Shown here: piece after piece, positions 9,038 through 20,339 of the stretch | How positions within the stretch are numbered: position 1 is the stretch's first letter | Layout of the letters: each line of letters opens with the position of its first letter | DNA from: Isoetes taiwanensis | Taxonomy: Eukaryota > Streptophyta > Lycopodiopsida > Isoetales > Isoetaceae | Direction: 5' to 3' | Assembly: GCA_021234155.1 (NCBI GenBank) | Contig: JAJEKV010000025.1 | Location: 352,474 to 416,473, forward strand | Length of the DNA stretch: 64,000 bases | The notes under the pieces: generated by a model | The model's database searches: none | What the model was told of the DNA's origin: nothing | Seen by the model: the letters and a program-made list of their open reading frames with translations, nothing else | Position numbers and translations under genes: made by a program

Positions 9038-11351
9038 TAGCTTATCTGCTACCAGTTTATGTCTTTTCATTTGTTAGCCATGTGAGAACTCAAATGCAGT
9101 AGAGCAGCAAGTACTGGATTGCAAGACCACACTCAATTGCGAAGACTATATAGCATCAGCAAGCTCCTAGGCTGTGAGGGTTCATTCGTCCCATCCTTAA
9201 AATAAAGAAGAGAGAGATGGAACAATTGGATCAATTTGCATTGCATATTCTACAAAATGATGCATTCAAAGCTTTGGACATTGTCAAAACAAAACATTCT
9301 TGAATGTGCAGAATGGCTAATAAGTTTATCTTTTAGAAAAATCATAAGCACAAAGTTGGTCAATTCTTTCTGCCGAATTCGCAAAGGAATCTGCAATACG
9401 TGTAAGACACATAGAGGCATGCTCTACAACCTGATATGCAGCCAAAGTTCAAAGAGTCATGTCTAAAATAGATTTAATATTTGAAGTAAAAAGAATGTTG
9501 TTAATGGTAACTATGAATCTTGGCTTTGCAAAAGCATTGTCAAAATGGGCACATCCATCATCACAATATCAGTAGAATCGGATGTAAGCTGCCTACAGTA
9601 GAAACAGCTGCTCTCTGACAAATACAATGCCAACAACGACTTAGTACAAAGAAAGAATCCATGTCATAATGACAATTTCATAAGACTTACTTGTACACAT
9701 GTAGAAAAGAAATTTAGGTAGGACAATACAGCCATAAGAGCTCGACTTCGCAAGCAAGCACTTGGATGCTCATGAGAGATCTTTTCCAGAGCTTGTTAAC
9801 TCAATCGCTTAGTACTTATTTGCTCTGCCAAATCGATATACTCAATAGTGAGGAAAATGGTCAAAATATGCAAACTTGTCAAACCAGGCCGCAAATGATT
9901 GCAAATGGGCCCATTCTTCCTGTTTAACAACGGCAGTGCCCCACCACAGCGAAGAAACTCACCACAGCCCAAGAAATCCAATTTTTATTGCAGAAGACCC
10001 GGCTTTCTTCAAATAAAATAAAGAATACAAAGGACGCTCTAGCATTCTCTGCCTCACAATATTTTACTTACTGTCTCTGGAATTCTATGCTTCATGATAA
10101 ATTTAATAATGCTAAACCCTAACAAATTGAGGCTACACAACTTCAGGGATCACATAGCGGGCCCAGAATCGATGGCTAGTTGTTCAATATGGGCTTATCA
10201 ATGGATAAGATACTACATTTCAGTACAATTTAACAGCATCTAATATGAAACTAAACTTATATACAACAGCTTTATGCCTCAAACATCAGGTAGGACCTTT
10301 CGCAGAGTTGTCTTTCGAAAGAAAACTTTATAAGAAAATTTAAAAACTCAGCTGATGGTGTCATTTACAGACCAGGCTATCTAATATTGACCTTCCAAAT
10401 AAGGTAAGGTTTCGATAGGACAATTTAGAGTGTATTTTCACCAGCTCATGGTGGAGTCTCAGTATCTTTACCTGCCCTGCTCACTACAGCATTAATGAAG
10501 AAAGAAGTATCAACTGTCTGAAAGCCCCAAGGCAAGCATAGAACATTTTTGCCTGCTAGTGGAGATCCACAACAGAGAGATGATCCAATGGAGGGGGCTC
10601 ACTGAAAAGAAGGAGATCTGCAGATATTAAGGGAGTCATGTTACCAACTTCCAAGAGAATAAGACAATTAGAACTTTGAAAGCACAAGCAGCGCAACAGA
10701 GAAGAAAATCAATGGGGCCAAGTGCTGACATCAGAGCTTATTTTGCTGGCAATTTTTGGTGGAGCACAAAGCCTTGCGCAATCGTTGATTCCTTCCCATC
10801 AATTAAAGGCAGACTGCTATCCAACTTTATATTTTGTATCCAGTGACAGTAATAACATAACATCTTCACACGGTAGAAAGAGTACATGACAATGTTAGGG
10901 AAAAATAGCTTGCATGCCAAGGTTGAAAACCATCTCTGGCTTATACGCAATGATAATACCATGTGGAGAAATTTCAGAGATAACATGAGGTACTTTCCTT
11001 GTATGTGCTGCAATGCAGCTGAAAGGATCATTTGGCATTACTGCAGAGCATATATCCCTTAGGGGGGATTTGGATAAATTATAGAAAGAAATATCATGAT
11101 CATGAAGGCATGCCAATAAACATTATACTTACAGAGATTTGGATCCAGATGACGTGCTTCTGCAACGATGTATGAGAGCCTTGCTGAAAGGGAAGCGGAT
11201 CAAGCTCGGGAGTGTGCTCATGGTTTCCAACTTTCTGCAATATTAATGAAGAGATTAAGTGGGATTTTCCTGACTATCGTTGGCCATATTTCTTTCTGTT
11301 TGAGCCCTACAAAAAAAGTTTCGTCAGAATGAGGGGAAGAAAGGGCTTCTA

Positions 11352-13774
11352 ATCAGCAAAAGCATTCATAGATTGAAATAAATTGCATGCCATAGTTGCT
11401 TGAGTTAGCTCATCGCCAGAACTGAATGAGGATACAAATTCCTGCAACAACTCAAAGCAGTAAATCTCTCTTCCGCCAGAAATTTCAAATGTAAGTCTTA
11501 AGATGCCGAATATGACCAATAGATTTGTCTTTGTGCCAAAGGTTCGCCGCTTTCTGCATACTTCAAACAGTTCTAAGGTGATAAAAGCAAATGCCAAATT
11601 TACTCCCTCTGAACTTTTAATCAACCGTTTTTTCGTCTGCTGGAGCACGACCTCTGAACTTTTGGTCGTCTGTTCTTTGTTTCTGTCTGCAAATAATCTA
11701 ACAAAGATCATGGACCAAAGCGGCCAGCTCTTAGAAAACGGAGCAAGGGGTAGGCAGCATGTGCGATTGCTCCTGCTCACGCCGAAATCCCTTGTGCATC
11801 GAACCCTAATCGAGATAGCTAGGCAACCATATCAAATCTCAACCATTAAATAAAATGATCAAATCTCAGCCTTTGGATTTAGGGCTGGGTCCAACACTTA
11901 CACAATAACATTATAATATAAGATGAACATACCTAGCAAGTTGCCCCTAGGGCTACTTACCTGGCTATCCGTCGGCGTACACGTCGGTCGGAGTGGCGTG
12001 TACGCGTGACGAGACAGTACAGTATACGTCCTGGGACCGTATACTGTGCTGGAACGTCACAGTGCAGCTATAGCAATATGTGCAGTCTAGTTCATACAAA
12101 ATAAAATGCCTATGCCAAAGCCCCCTAACAAATTATGCATGAGACATAGGTATTCACAATTTTAAAAGTTCTCTTGCCTCAATCTCAAAATGATAAAGCT
12201 GCTTGTGAATGACAAAGGCTTGCAAACAGATTAACAGTGATGTTACCAACTAATCAACCAACAACCAATGTAGAACCAAGATGCAAGGATAACAATCCGA
12301 AACTTGAGTCCTAGGCTTAGTTTAAAACTGCATCTATGTGTAGCACCTTTGCAGGGTTGCATAAATTACCTGAAAGATGCAGGGTTGTGAATGAACAACT
12401 TCAGCAGATGCATGAACTCAGGACTTGATGCTTTAATGGGTTTAAGTGCTGCACTGGGAGCCATGTTCAAGGGCAGAAACTCAGAGATCTTGGATATGAC
12501 CTCTGCTTCAAATAGGGGTAATATCAAAAAAATGTAATAGAAATAGGTAAAGCTTTGCAGATTACCTCGAGAGCTCGCTGTAGATTGATATTGCGCCAGT
12601 TCATGTTCAAATGGAATATAGATGCTGCCAATAAAATGTGTGTTAAATTGTGTCAAAGCTGAGATCTGGGGTCTCTAAAGAACTGGAGCCAGAAGACAGG
12701 GGAAAGGAGGAACTTATCTAATCTGTTCGATTCCCATCTGCAGTCTGTGATTTTGCTGAACCGGCTCTGTTGTTGCCACTGTCATTCGTCCAAAGCCATG
12801 CCACATTTAAATAATGCCCTAAATGTTGCAAACGAACTGGAAGAGGCCGGACATAGCTTTCGCCCAGGACCTTGAAGGATGATATATAGTGACTATGGCC
12901 AATCCATCCCTTGTTGACATCTTCTGTTTCAGATTAGTCCGCCATAGCTGAGTACATGCATCTGGCTAGCATAAACCTTGTTAAAACTGCTGCCCTTTTT
13001 GCTTTATCTAGCCCTAACCCTGCCCGTTGCACATAGCCATAGGCCATAGCCATAGCCGAGTGTCAGAACCAGTTGCTAGAAGCCCGACAGAAGAATACCA
13101 ATCACTGGGTCTTACGCCCCCATAGCCATAAGCAGCAGCTGAGTAGCCTCAATAGAGTATAAAAAATTGTTGTCTTTTGAGTTAATCACCGTCGTTCAAT
13201 TACGTCAATTAAATCGAGGCCGTTGGATCTAGGGCTTGATGCAACACCCTATAACATTATAATATAGGATTGGCACCATATGACTGTCCTGTAACACATT
13301 TGGAGCTACATACTACTGTGAACTGAAATTATCCACCACAACTCAAAACTAGCAGCACAAATTTCCTACACATAACTTACAACACACCCAAATGAAGAAG
13401 TAAGTGGTGTACCTGATTGTTCAAGCTTGCTAGACCTTGCTGGAAAATAACAGTTCCAATATTAAATTGCATCATATGGTGGTTCCAGAAGAAGAGGGTT
13501 GAAAAGTACCTATTTTTTCAGTGATTTTCCCCGAGATTCTTCTTACAGCTTTAGGAGGCTTGAATTGTGGCCTAGTCATTTCAAGAGAGGAAGCATCATC
13601 TGTGGCATGTTGCTCTGCTTCCTCACTATTTGAAATGCTTGCATTCTTCCTCTTACGTTGGGACGGAGAGGCTTCAGACTCTTTTTCTCTTAACTGTTGC
13701 CAGAAACTCAACCAGTTTATTTCTTTTCCTTTTGTGTGAAGGTAATACGCAACAGCCATAGTCTGTGAGGCCAT
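11352..13774 (-). CDS. Exons of an unrecognised multi-exon gene (possibly a fragment)
   Basis: Four minus-strand segments look like exons. One runs from an ATG at 13,774 to a GT donor after 13,510; it encodes ~88 residues with a basic SQRKRKN patch. A second (12,624-12,566) and third (12,505-12,370) are bounded by AG and GT. They join in a single frame across a phase-1 intron, giving a peptide that includes YIPFEHELAQYQ and EVISKISEFLPLNM. A fourth starts after a TTGTTGCAG acceptor at 11,441 and ends at a stop near 11,352. Joins between the first and second and between the third and fourth were not proven in phase, so exons may be missing. No family is recognised. Codon composition is ordinary for a plant gene, unlike the intergenic DNA around it. 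Confidence 0.4.
11850..11935 (+). repeat. Short dispersed repeat R4, copy 1
   Basis: The phrase GGAT.TAGGGCT...AACATTATAATATA(A/G)GAT also occurs at 13,215-13,275 in the same orientation. Confidence 0.5.
11930..12065 (+). repeat. Double-hairpin repeat R3, copy 1
   Basis: The arms GCGTACACG and CGTGTACGC enclose a 13-nt loop (TCGGTCGGAGTGG). A second hairpin follows with arms ACAGTATACG/CGTATACTGT around TCCTGGGAC, and an outer GTGACG/CGTCAC pair brackets that second hairpin. An inverted relative lies at 58,143-58,275. Confidence 0.75.
13190..13280 (+). repeat. Short dispersed repeat R4, copy 2
   Basis: It matches 11,850-11,935 over the GGATCTAGGGCT and TAACATTATAATATAGGAT phrases and lies between exons of the minus-strand gene remnant, probably in an intron. 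Confidence 0.5.
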
Positions 13775-14095
13775 GCCTCCCCGTGCACACTTCTACTCGC
13801 GTGATTTTTTGTAAAGGCACATATATTCATTATACCTCTCCTTGCTCGGATTCTTCAACTTTGCATGATGAAACAAAACAATATTCTAAACAACAGAGAA
13901 TCATGGGCATCCCCGAATCTAGAATGCAACCCACCTGTAAGTGGATTTTCCTAATACTTTCGGTCCCCAAACAGACTCGATTTCTTCTTGTGTGGCGTAA
14001 TGCTTTTCTTGCCTGTACATTTTCTTGTAGGTGTATCCCGTGGCATTCAAGTCCGGTATGATCAGAGCCATTTCGTGATCGATCTTCTTGCCAGA

Positions 14096-14229
14096 AATCA
14101 GAAATGGTCTTGCCGGATTAAGGGAGCATGATCAGAGTTTTTGAGGGAAAATGAAAATTCAGAATCAGAAATGGTCTTGCCGGATTAAGGGAGCGTGATC
14201 AAAGTTTTTGAGGGAAAATGATCGTGTAC
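14096..14229. repeat. 67-bp tandem duplication
   Basis: Two adjoining copies of a unit with AATGGTCTTGCCGGATTAAG and TTTTTGAGGGAAAATGA differ at only a few positions. Confidence 0.9.
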
Positions 14230-15080
14230 GTTGCTGAATAAGCCTGAATAAGACTGAAAGGACAAAATTTTGAACAAGTAATCATGTGTCTTTTTGAAAA
14301 ATAACTCCCTCTCCCACTACAAATTCGGTCACCACACTTAGCACCCAAAAATGTGGTGCTAAAATGCAGGTTTTTGTTCCACTGCAACATGCTTTCACCC
14401 CATTATAGGAAGGGTAGGACCTTGGTGGTACAACAAGGTCCTACTCTCCTTGTTACTACCAAGAAAACTAGAATTGTACTGAGGTCCACCTGTCCTACGG
14501 GAGGAGGCAGGATTTTTTTATTAAACATATAAAGTATATAGGTGATGGATATGGCAGTGACCACACCTAGTAGGTGTCTATAGACAAAAAAAGCTAGAAA
14601 ATGAAACTAGTGATATGTTAATACTCAGATTCCTATAATAAACTAATGATATTTGAAATATCAGAGGAAAGCTAGAATATATGTTTTCAAGGGACTATAT
14701 CCTTATAAACATGGGTCTAGTGCATATAGGGAATAACGATTTCAAAAATACATAGGAAGGTTTTCTCGGATTCAAAAAACTAAGGTAAGGTTAATGTGCA
14801 TGGACGAAACATAAGTGATAACCAAAAAATAAGAAAATAATATGACGTGAAGAAAAAGCAAATGGTTCTTTAGGGCACTGATGAAAACGGCTCACGAACG
14901 AGACATGGATAGCCCGCAGAACAACTGGCTAAGGTATGGGTGTATTCACTCCAGAACTGTCGGTGTTAAGTGCTGGTTTAGGTTATTATATAAGAAGCAT
15001 ATGATGTGTTGGAAAAACAAAGCCTGCTGCATTCCGGCCAGGCTGGGATTGTATTTCGTGCTCCCTAAGTCTCTGCCAAT
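14230..15080. other. AT-rich intergenic DNA
   Basis: No gene or repeat could be supported. An upstream extension of the 15.08-kb frame starts at 14,881 but reads poorly. Confidence 0.4.
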
Positions 15081-15081
15081 C

Positions 15082-15396
15082 ATGCCCAGAAAGAAGGGTG
15101 ATCTCAATTATGCCACCAGAAAGAGAATAGCAGAGGAGAAGCTGAAGTCTCGTAGCAGCAAGAAGATATTTCAGTACAGAAATTCTGTGGTTTCCCCTGC
15201 TTCTTGTGGAGGTAATACAGCAGAAAAAGAGTGCCAAAAAGGGAAAGGGGATACTAATGGCCAAGATGAAGCAACAAGAATTATTCAAAGCATCAATGAT
15301 GAAGATGGGATTACATTAAATAATATTGCAGCTAGCAGATCTGAGGGCATCACAATGGAAATCAGCAATGCCACTGGACGTCCCACAAAGGTTTGA
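15082..15396 (+). CDS. Hypothetical basic protein or first exon
   Basis: From the ATG at 15,082 a 104-codon frame begins MPRKKGD and carries a Lys/Arg-rich N-terminal third followed by a polar Asn/Asp/Glu-rich tail. The upstream in-frame codons to 14,881 are rich in Cys and Trp and look less like coding, which is why I prefer this start. The stop comes directly after an AAG-GTTTGA sequence that could be a splice donor, so this may be a first exon. A nuclear DNA-binding role would fit the basic start but is only inference. No family recognised. Confidence 0.3.
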   Translation: MPRKKGDLNYATRKRIAEEKLKSRSSKKIFQYRNSVVSPASCGGNTAEKECQKGKGDTNGQDEATRIIQSINDEDGITLNNIAASRSEGITMEISNATGRPTKV

Positions 15397-15399
15397 TAG

Positions 15400-16370
15400 A
15401 ATATTGTAAAATTTATAGCATATTTTTTGAAGAATAGTATGTGATCCATGCTGGTTTGCTTAAGAACTTAGACTGTTTAGGCATATTAATATTCATGTAA
15501 GATGTTTAATATCTAAGTGTAGATAATATTGATGCTTATTGGACAAATCTGCTATTTGTGGCTGGAAGAAATATGTAGATCACTACATTATGGTAAGATC
15601 TGAACAAATTATATAGATCGGTAATTGCAACTCCCGCTTACACCGGGATTACCATAGAGTAGCCGGTAAATCTAGAAGTATGCACGAAAAATAGACATTC
15701 TAGTGCACATTTGTGACAACGGGTTATTTTCTTGCATTAGGATTGCTTATTACTTTTTGGCATGATGTCTAAAATATTGACATAGTGAAGGGGGATAACC
15801 TCAAAGAAACCCATGACACCTGCTATCCCTTACATTTACAACCATTCTCAAGCTTGTTTTTTGTTTGTGGATGCAGGTAACAGGTTTCTTTGCTCTATAC
15901 TCAGTATTTTTGTTCATTTTTGGACATATATCTTGGGTTCTTAAAGAGTACTGCTACAAAGATACACATCTGATTATTTGTTAATATTATAACATGTTGT
16001 AACATGGAAAAGGTATTATTCGGAAACCTATGACAGTAGATCTGATCTTGTATATACATTTTTGTTTTTTTAAAGCTATGTGATAAATAAAGTACAAGCA
16101 TCTTTCCGATTTAAAGCTGAGAAATAAAGTAGATATTATTTTGAATGGTTTATGAGAAACAGGTTTCTAGAATATAATATAACATGAATTATATGATAAA
16201 TATTGGTAAGTTGGAAGATACCAAGTCTTGTGCTTAAACATAAAACCTGATTTTGTTTAGGGTTGCTAATGGATCTTCTCATTACCTTTCAAGGTCTTGA
16301 GCAGATGGTAGTCTGTTTAAACAGACTAAAGGGTTTTTTTTTTTAATTTTTTATTTTTATTTTTTTTTCG
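15400..16370. other. AT-rich DNA ending in a T-rich run
   Basis: No gene is supported. A T-rich stretch at 16,335-16,368 directly precedes the ACGT array. Confidence 0.5.
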
Positions 16371-16374
16371 TACA

Positions 16375-16586
16375 CCACGTCGCACGCGACGTCACATCGC
16401 ATGCGACGTCTGAGTCACGTCTGAGTCACGTCTGAGTCACGTCTGTGTCACGTCTGTGTCACGTCTGCCGACGTCGCATGCGACGCACGTCGCATGTGAC
16501 GTGTCTGCAGCGACGTCTGTGTCACGTCTGTGTCACGTCGTCAGACGTCGCATAGACGTGACCTAGACGTCGCTATAGACGTCGCT
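16375..16586. repeat. ACGT/CpG-rich array with TGAGTCACGT repeats
   Basis: Eighteen ACGT tetramers lie in ~210 bp. These include three tandem copies of CTGAGTCACGT-type and four of CTGTGTCACGT-type 11-mers, and several GCATGCGACGT palindromic blocks. The flanks are AT-rich and almost free of CpG. The array stops 3 bp before the protease-region ATG of the gypsy element. Confidence 0.9.
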
Positions 16587-16588
16587 AA

Positions 16589-16828
16589 ATGACCTTTCTC
16601 CTGTTGTGCACGGTGCACGCCACGGTGGGCAATCAGCACATCAATCATGTCCAAATTGATGGTGGTAGTGCCGTCAATCTTATTACTGATAAACTCAGGA
16701 AGCAATTGGGCATCAAACAATTATACCGTGCCCCTTATGATATCAAGTTGGCAAATGGCCATATCACGCGCCCTCAAGGTGTCACTCCTCTTCTCCATAT
16801 CAGCATTGGTGATCTCAAATTCCCATTG
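16589..16828 (+). pseudogene. Ty3/gypsy aspartic protease region, 5' piece
   Basis: This encodes the retroviral-type aspartic protease that processes the Gag-Pol polyprotein. The catalytic loop is visible as VQIDGGSAVNLIT about 20 codons in (Asp-Gly-Gly in place of the usual Asp-Thr/Ser-Gly), followed by the LANGH and LHISIGDL strands of the fold. The frame is interrupted at 16,828 by the CACTA insertion. After removal of that insertion and one TTG copy it continues at 20,340, with one in-frame TGA a few codons later. No gag or 5' LTR is found upstream, where the ACGT array begins, so the element is 5'-truncated. Confidence 0.8.
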
Positions 16829-19800
16829 CACTACAAGAGAAGGGTACCTATAGTGTCTAGTGTAACGTCAATTTTTTTGACACAAGGAGAACCTGTCTAA
16901 ACCCAATTATTGTCACAGTCTTGACACTATACTTGTCGTGATCATTTGTCACAAACATGCCACAATAGCGTCAAATGTTGTGTCAAGCTTGTGGCTTTAA
17001 TTTATGTCATAATATTGACACAAAATCAATTTGAAACTATATGGTAATCTAGAAAATGTCAAACTTGTGGCAATACTTTAACAACATTACATCAACATTA
17101 TAGCAAGCTAGTGCATAAATAGTAGCTAGAATACATCTACAATAAGACAACCAATAAGAAATGTTGTGACTAATTTTGTATTAAAAAAATACCTAGTATT
17201 ATGACCATATTGTCATAGACAAAAAATGCCTATAATGACAACATAGCAAGGTAGTGACAAAATATCATCTATAATCCTATCCATAATAAGAAGTTTTGTG
17301 ATTAGTTTTGTGTCTACAAAATAACTAGTGTTATAACCACATTATGATAGACAAATGGAGCCTATACTAACAACATAGCGTCATCATCATGGCAATCTAG
17401 TAACGACATGATAGCTATATTCCATCTACCTTAAAACAACTGATAACAACATTTGACAAGTTTTGCTTCTAGGTAATAGCTAATATTAGGATAATGTGTG
17501 CATTTGCCTTGAGTCAAAATGATAAATATCCAGCTATTTTGCTTTGGTAACACATATTTGAAATTAGATAATAAAGAGTCAAAAGTAATAAATTGCATTG
17601 ATCATCAACAAATTTCCAACATACCAAATTGTCATAAAAAAATGGTTCAAGGCAAGAGTACAAATTTTAATGTCAACAAAATAATCCATATAAGCAATTC
17701 AATCCTCTTTATTTTTTGGTTCATCTCCATGATCCTCATCATTTGCATTGCCTTCATGACCCGCATTGTCTTCTTCGTTCTTATCCTGTTGATTATATTT
17801 GTAAAGCATGTTCCTTCGTAAGTAAAATTAATAATAAAGCTTCTCCCTTACCTCATCATAATCATCAACATAACATATAGTCTTCAGGAATGTCACAAAA
17901 GTACAAGCATGAGAATAATGTATGAACACAAAGTTGAAATGACATAATGTACAATACTTACATTCAATGGTTCTTTGCCTTTTCTCTTTCTCTGCCATCT
18001 TTTTCATACCCAGCTTCATACCCAGCTTCATTCTTTGCTGCATCATTCATAGTGCTTTGCTGTGGAAAAATGACAGTATGCCAAAAGAGACAAGTTTGAA
18101 GATCTTTTTCTACACAACTTCCTGATTCTAAAAGTGTTGGTTTTGTTACAGTACCAGGGCATCTCCAGAGAGAAGGAATGACAAATCAAGAAGATCGATG
18201 CTGCTTATGATTATTTCGGGAGAGCCAGCAAAATGCCAACCCTCCAATGCTATAAAATCATGCTGGTCTGTGTCCTGCTCTCGCCCTCTGCTTAGAGAGT
18301 GTCTGATGCTTCATACTCTGCCTTGTTTCTCTGTTGATTCTCTCTGTTGACAAGATAAGCCATAGCCAAGCTCTGCTAAGCCGAATCTAGAAAAGAAAAT
18401 ATGCTATACATGTTAAAAGCTGGAGCCAAGTATCTGCAAGAAAATTTCTGATATCTTCATATCTCACCATATCTCTCACCATATCTTTTACCTGCAAGCA
18501 CAAGAATCGGCAAAAAAGTGCAGTTTTGCCATAGCCGACATAGTTTTGCCATAGTCGGCGATACGTTGTCCAACCCGCGAAAAGCCACCATGCTGTTCTT
18601 TGAATCCATCCGCTATAGCTTTGTTTGCCGCGACATACCTAGCCGACTGCGAGAAAAGAATGAAAAGGAGAAGAGTGCAGCAGCAGCCAGTAAAAGATGC
18701 AAGGCTTATTGCCGGATTTACTGAGGAAAGGAAGGGGAATGAAGAACAGAAATTTTGCTTCTGCCATAACCGCTTGTATGCTTTCTGTTTGCCACCCACG
18801 ATCTGCAAGAGATGGGAAGGGAGGAGAAAAGAAGAGTAAAAGGAAGATCTATCCGCCATTACTGACCATCATATCCGCCATTCTGTCAAGAAGCCATACC
18901 TATCAAGAAGCTGCCGCCATCACCTGTTTGTTGCGGCTCCACGATCAACAAAATTTTTCTTTCCCTCTTTTCTTATCATGTTTATATTTACATATTTGCC
19001 GCTTTTGCCTTTCTCGTCTTGTTGCCTTTTTGCCACACTTTGATTTTCCATGCCACGATTCGTTCCATATGCCTTTTTTATAACCATTAATTTTCTCACA
19101 CTTACTTTTTTAGCCTTATGTTATTTTTGTATCTTTTTTCTTCTTTTTTTTAGCACCACTTATCACGTTGCCACTTTACCACTTGTTATTTTTCACCTAC
19201 TTGTTATGCCTTGCCATACCTTGCATATATTATTGCCATTTTTTGCACCTTCACATATGTTATCTTGCCACTTCTTTATTGTGAAAAAAATTATTATTTG
19301 CTTTATTGCACAGCTTGTTGGACACTTTGGCTAGCAACGCGACACCTTTTTATTTGTGCGTATCTCACCATCCCCCAATACATTTGCATTTTTAAGCCCT
19401 ACCCCAAGGCCAAATATTATCATCATTTTTTCAAAATCTTTCATATGGCACAAGTTACATTTTAGTGTTGGAGTGCTAAAAACTCCAAAATATTATCTTT
19501 TTTAATAGGTTTGGAGGGTTTCGCCAATTCACATTGCTGGACATAATGAGGATTATATGGAAGACGAAGAGACTACCGAACATGCACATGATCCATCCGA
19601 AGCAATTAGGAATTTGGCTCTTTGTTTATATCTAGATGAGGATGAGATAGAGGATATTGAGAACGATCTTAATGAAGTTGCCACATGTGATTAATCAACA
19701 TGTTAATCTTATTGCTATGACTACTATGGTATAGCTCATTTGGTATTGAGTAATGTTTTTCATCTTCCTATAAATTTGCCAGGTACACTTCACCATTACC

Positions 19801-20336
19801 TATTCCCCTTCATCTGACTGTGTCCAAATCATTCTTTCTATCAAGTAACATTCCTTAGCGCAATACCAAATCTTTAATAATATATGAATACCAAACTCAA
19901 ATCTATTAATATATTAGATACAAATTGGATGGCATTATGTTATAAATCTCATCGAAATGTTATAATGATGGAGTTATAAATTTGTTAAAAAATTGTTGTA
20001 ACAACCCACTTGAATTGCAATATAAAGTTGACAAAATGCTCCTCAAAGTTCAGTTAAGATATTAGATGAAATTTTGGATAATTGTTTGTTATAAGTCTTA
20101 AAAACAACTTAGCTTAAATATTGTTCAAAAGTTGTTGCAAAAACCTACTTAACATGCGATAGAAAGTTGACAAAAGGAGGTCATTGCTTTGTCAAAAGAT
20201 TTGACACTATGCAGTAGACACAATGTTGACACAACACAAGCACTTTGTGTCAAGATAGTAGTATTCGACACAAATTTGTCACTATACATAGGACTTGTCA
20301 CAAGGGTTGACACTATACCCCCATCCTCTTGTAGTG
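16829..20336. mobile_element. CACTA (CMC/EnSpm) DNA transposon, 3,508 bp
   Basis: The left end begins CACTACAAGA and the right end finishes TCTTGTAGTG, a CACTA terminal inverted repeat. The insertion is flanked by a TTG duplication at 16,826-16,828 and 20,337-20,339, the 3-bp target duplication typical of this superfamily. Subterminal DNA at both ends is packed with direct and inverted TTGACACTAT, TTGTGTCAA and TTGTCAC motifs, the expected transposase-binding repeats. No transposase domain could be recognised inside, only a short acidic frame near 19.6 kb, so this copy is probably non-autonomous. Confidence 0.92.
19509..19694 (+). pseudogene. Acidic coding remnant inside the CACTA element
   Basis: An open stretch of 61 codons ends at a TAA at 19,692-19,694. 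It includes an internal ATG at 19,557 and an Asp/Glu-rich tail (DEDEIEDIENDLNEVATCD). An AATAG just before it could be a splice acceptor. Composition and position near the element's end fit the last exon of a lost CACTA protein, but this is inference. Confidence 0.3.
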
Positions 20337-20339
20337 TTG

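Larger units (their letters stand above)
8215..11340. other. AT-rich DNA without a supported gene
   Basis: Contains local tandem repeats at 8,640-8,702 and 8,990-9,037. Minus-strand peptides near 9.8-10.0 and 10.9-11.1 kb are exon-like in composition, and potential splice sites flank a segment around 11,145-11,210. None could be joined with confidence; they may belong to the gene remnant at 11.3-13.8 kb. Confidence 0.35.

Noticed and set aside
16589-16900. A single protease ORF running to 16,900
   Set aside because: The last ~24 codons are read from the CACTA terminus, not from the retrotransposon.
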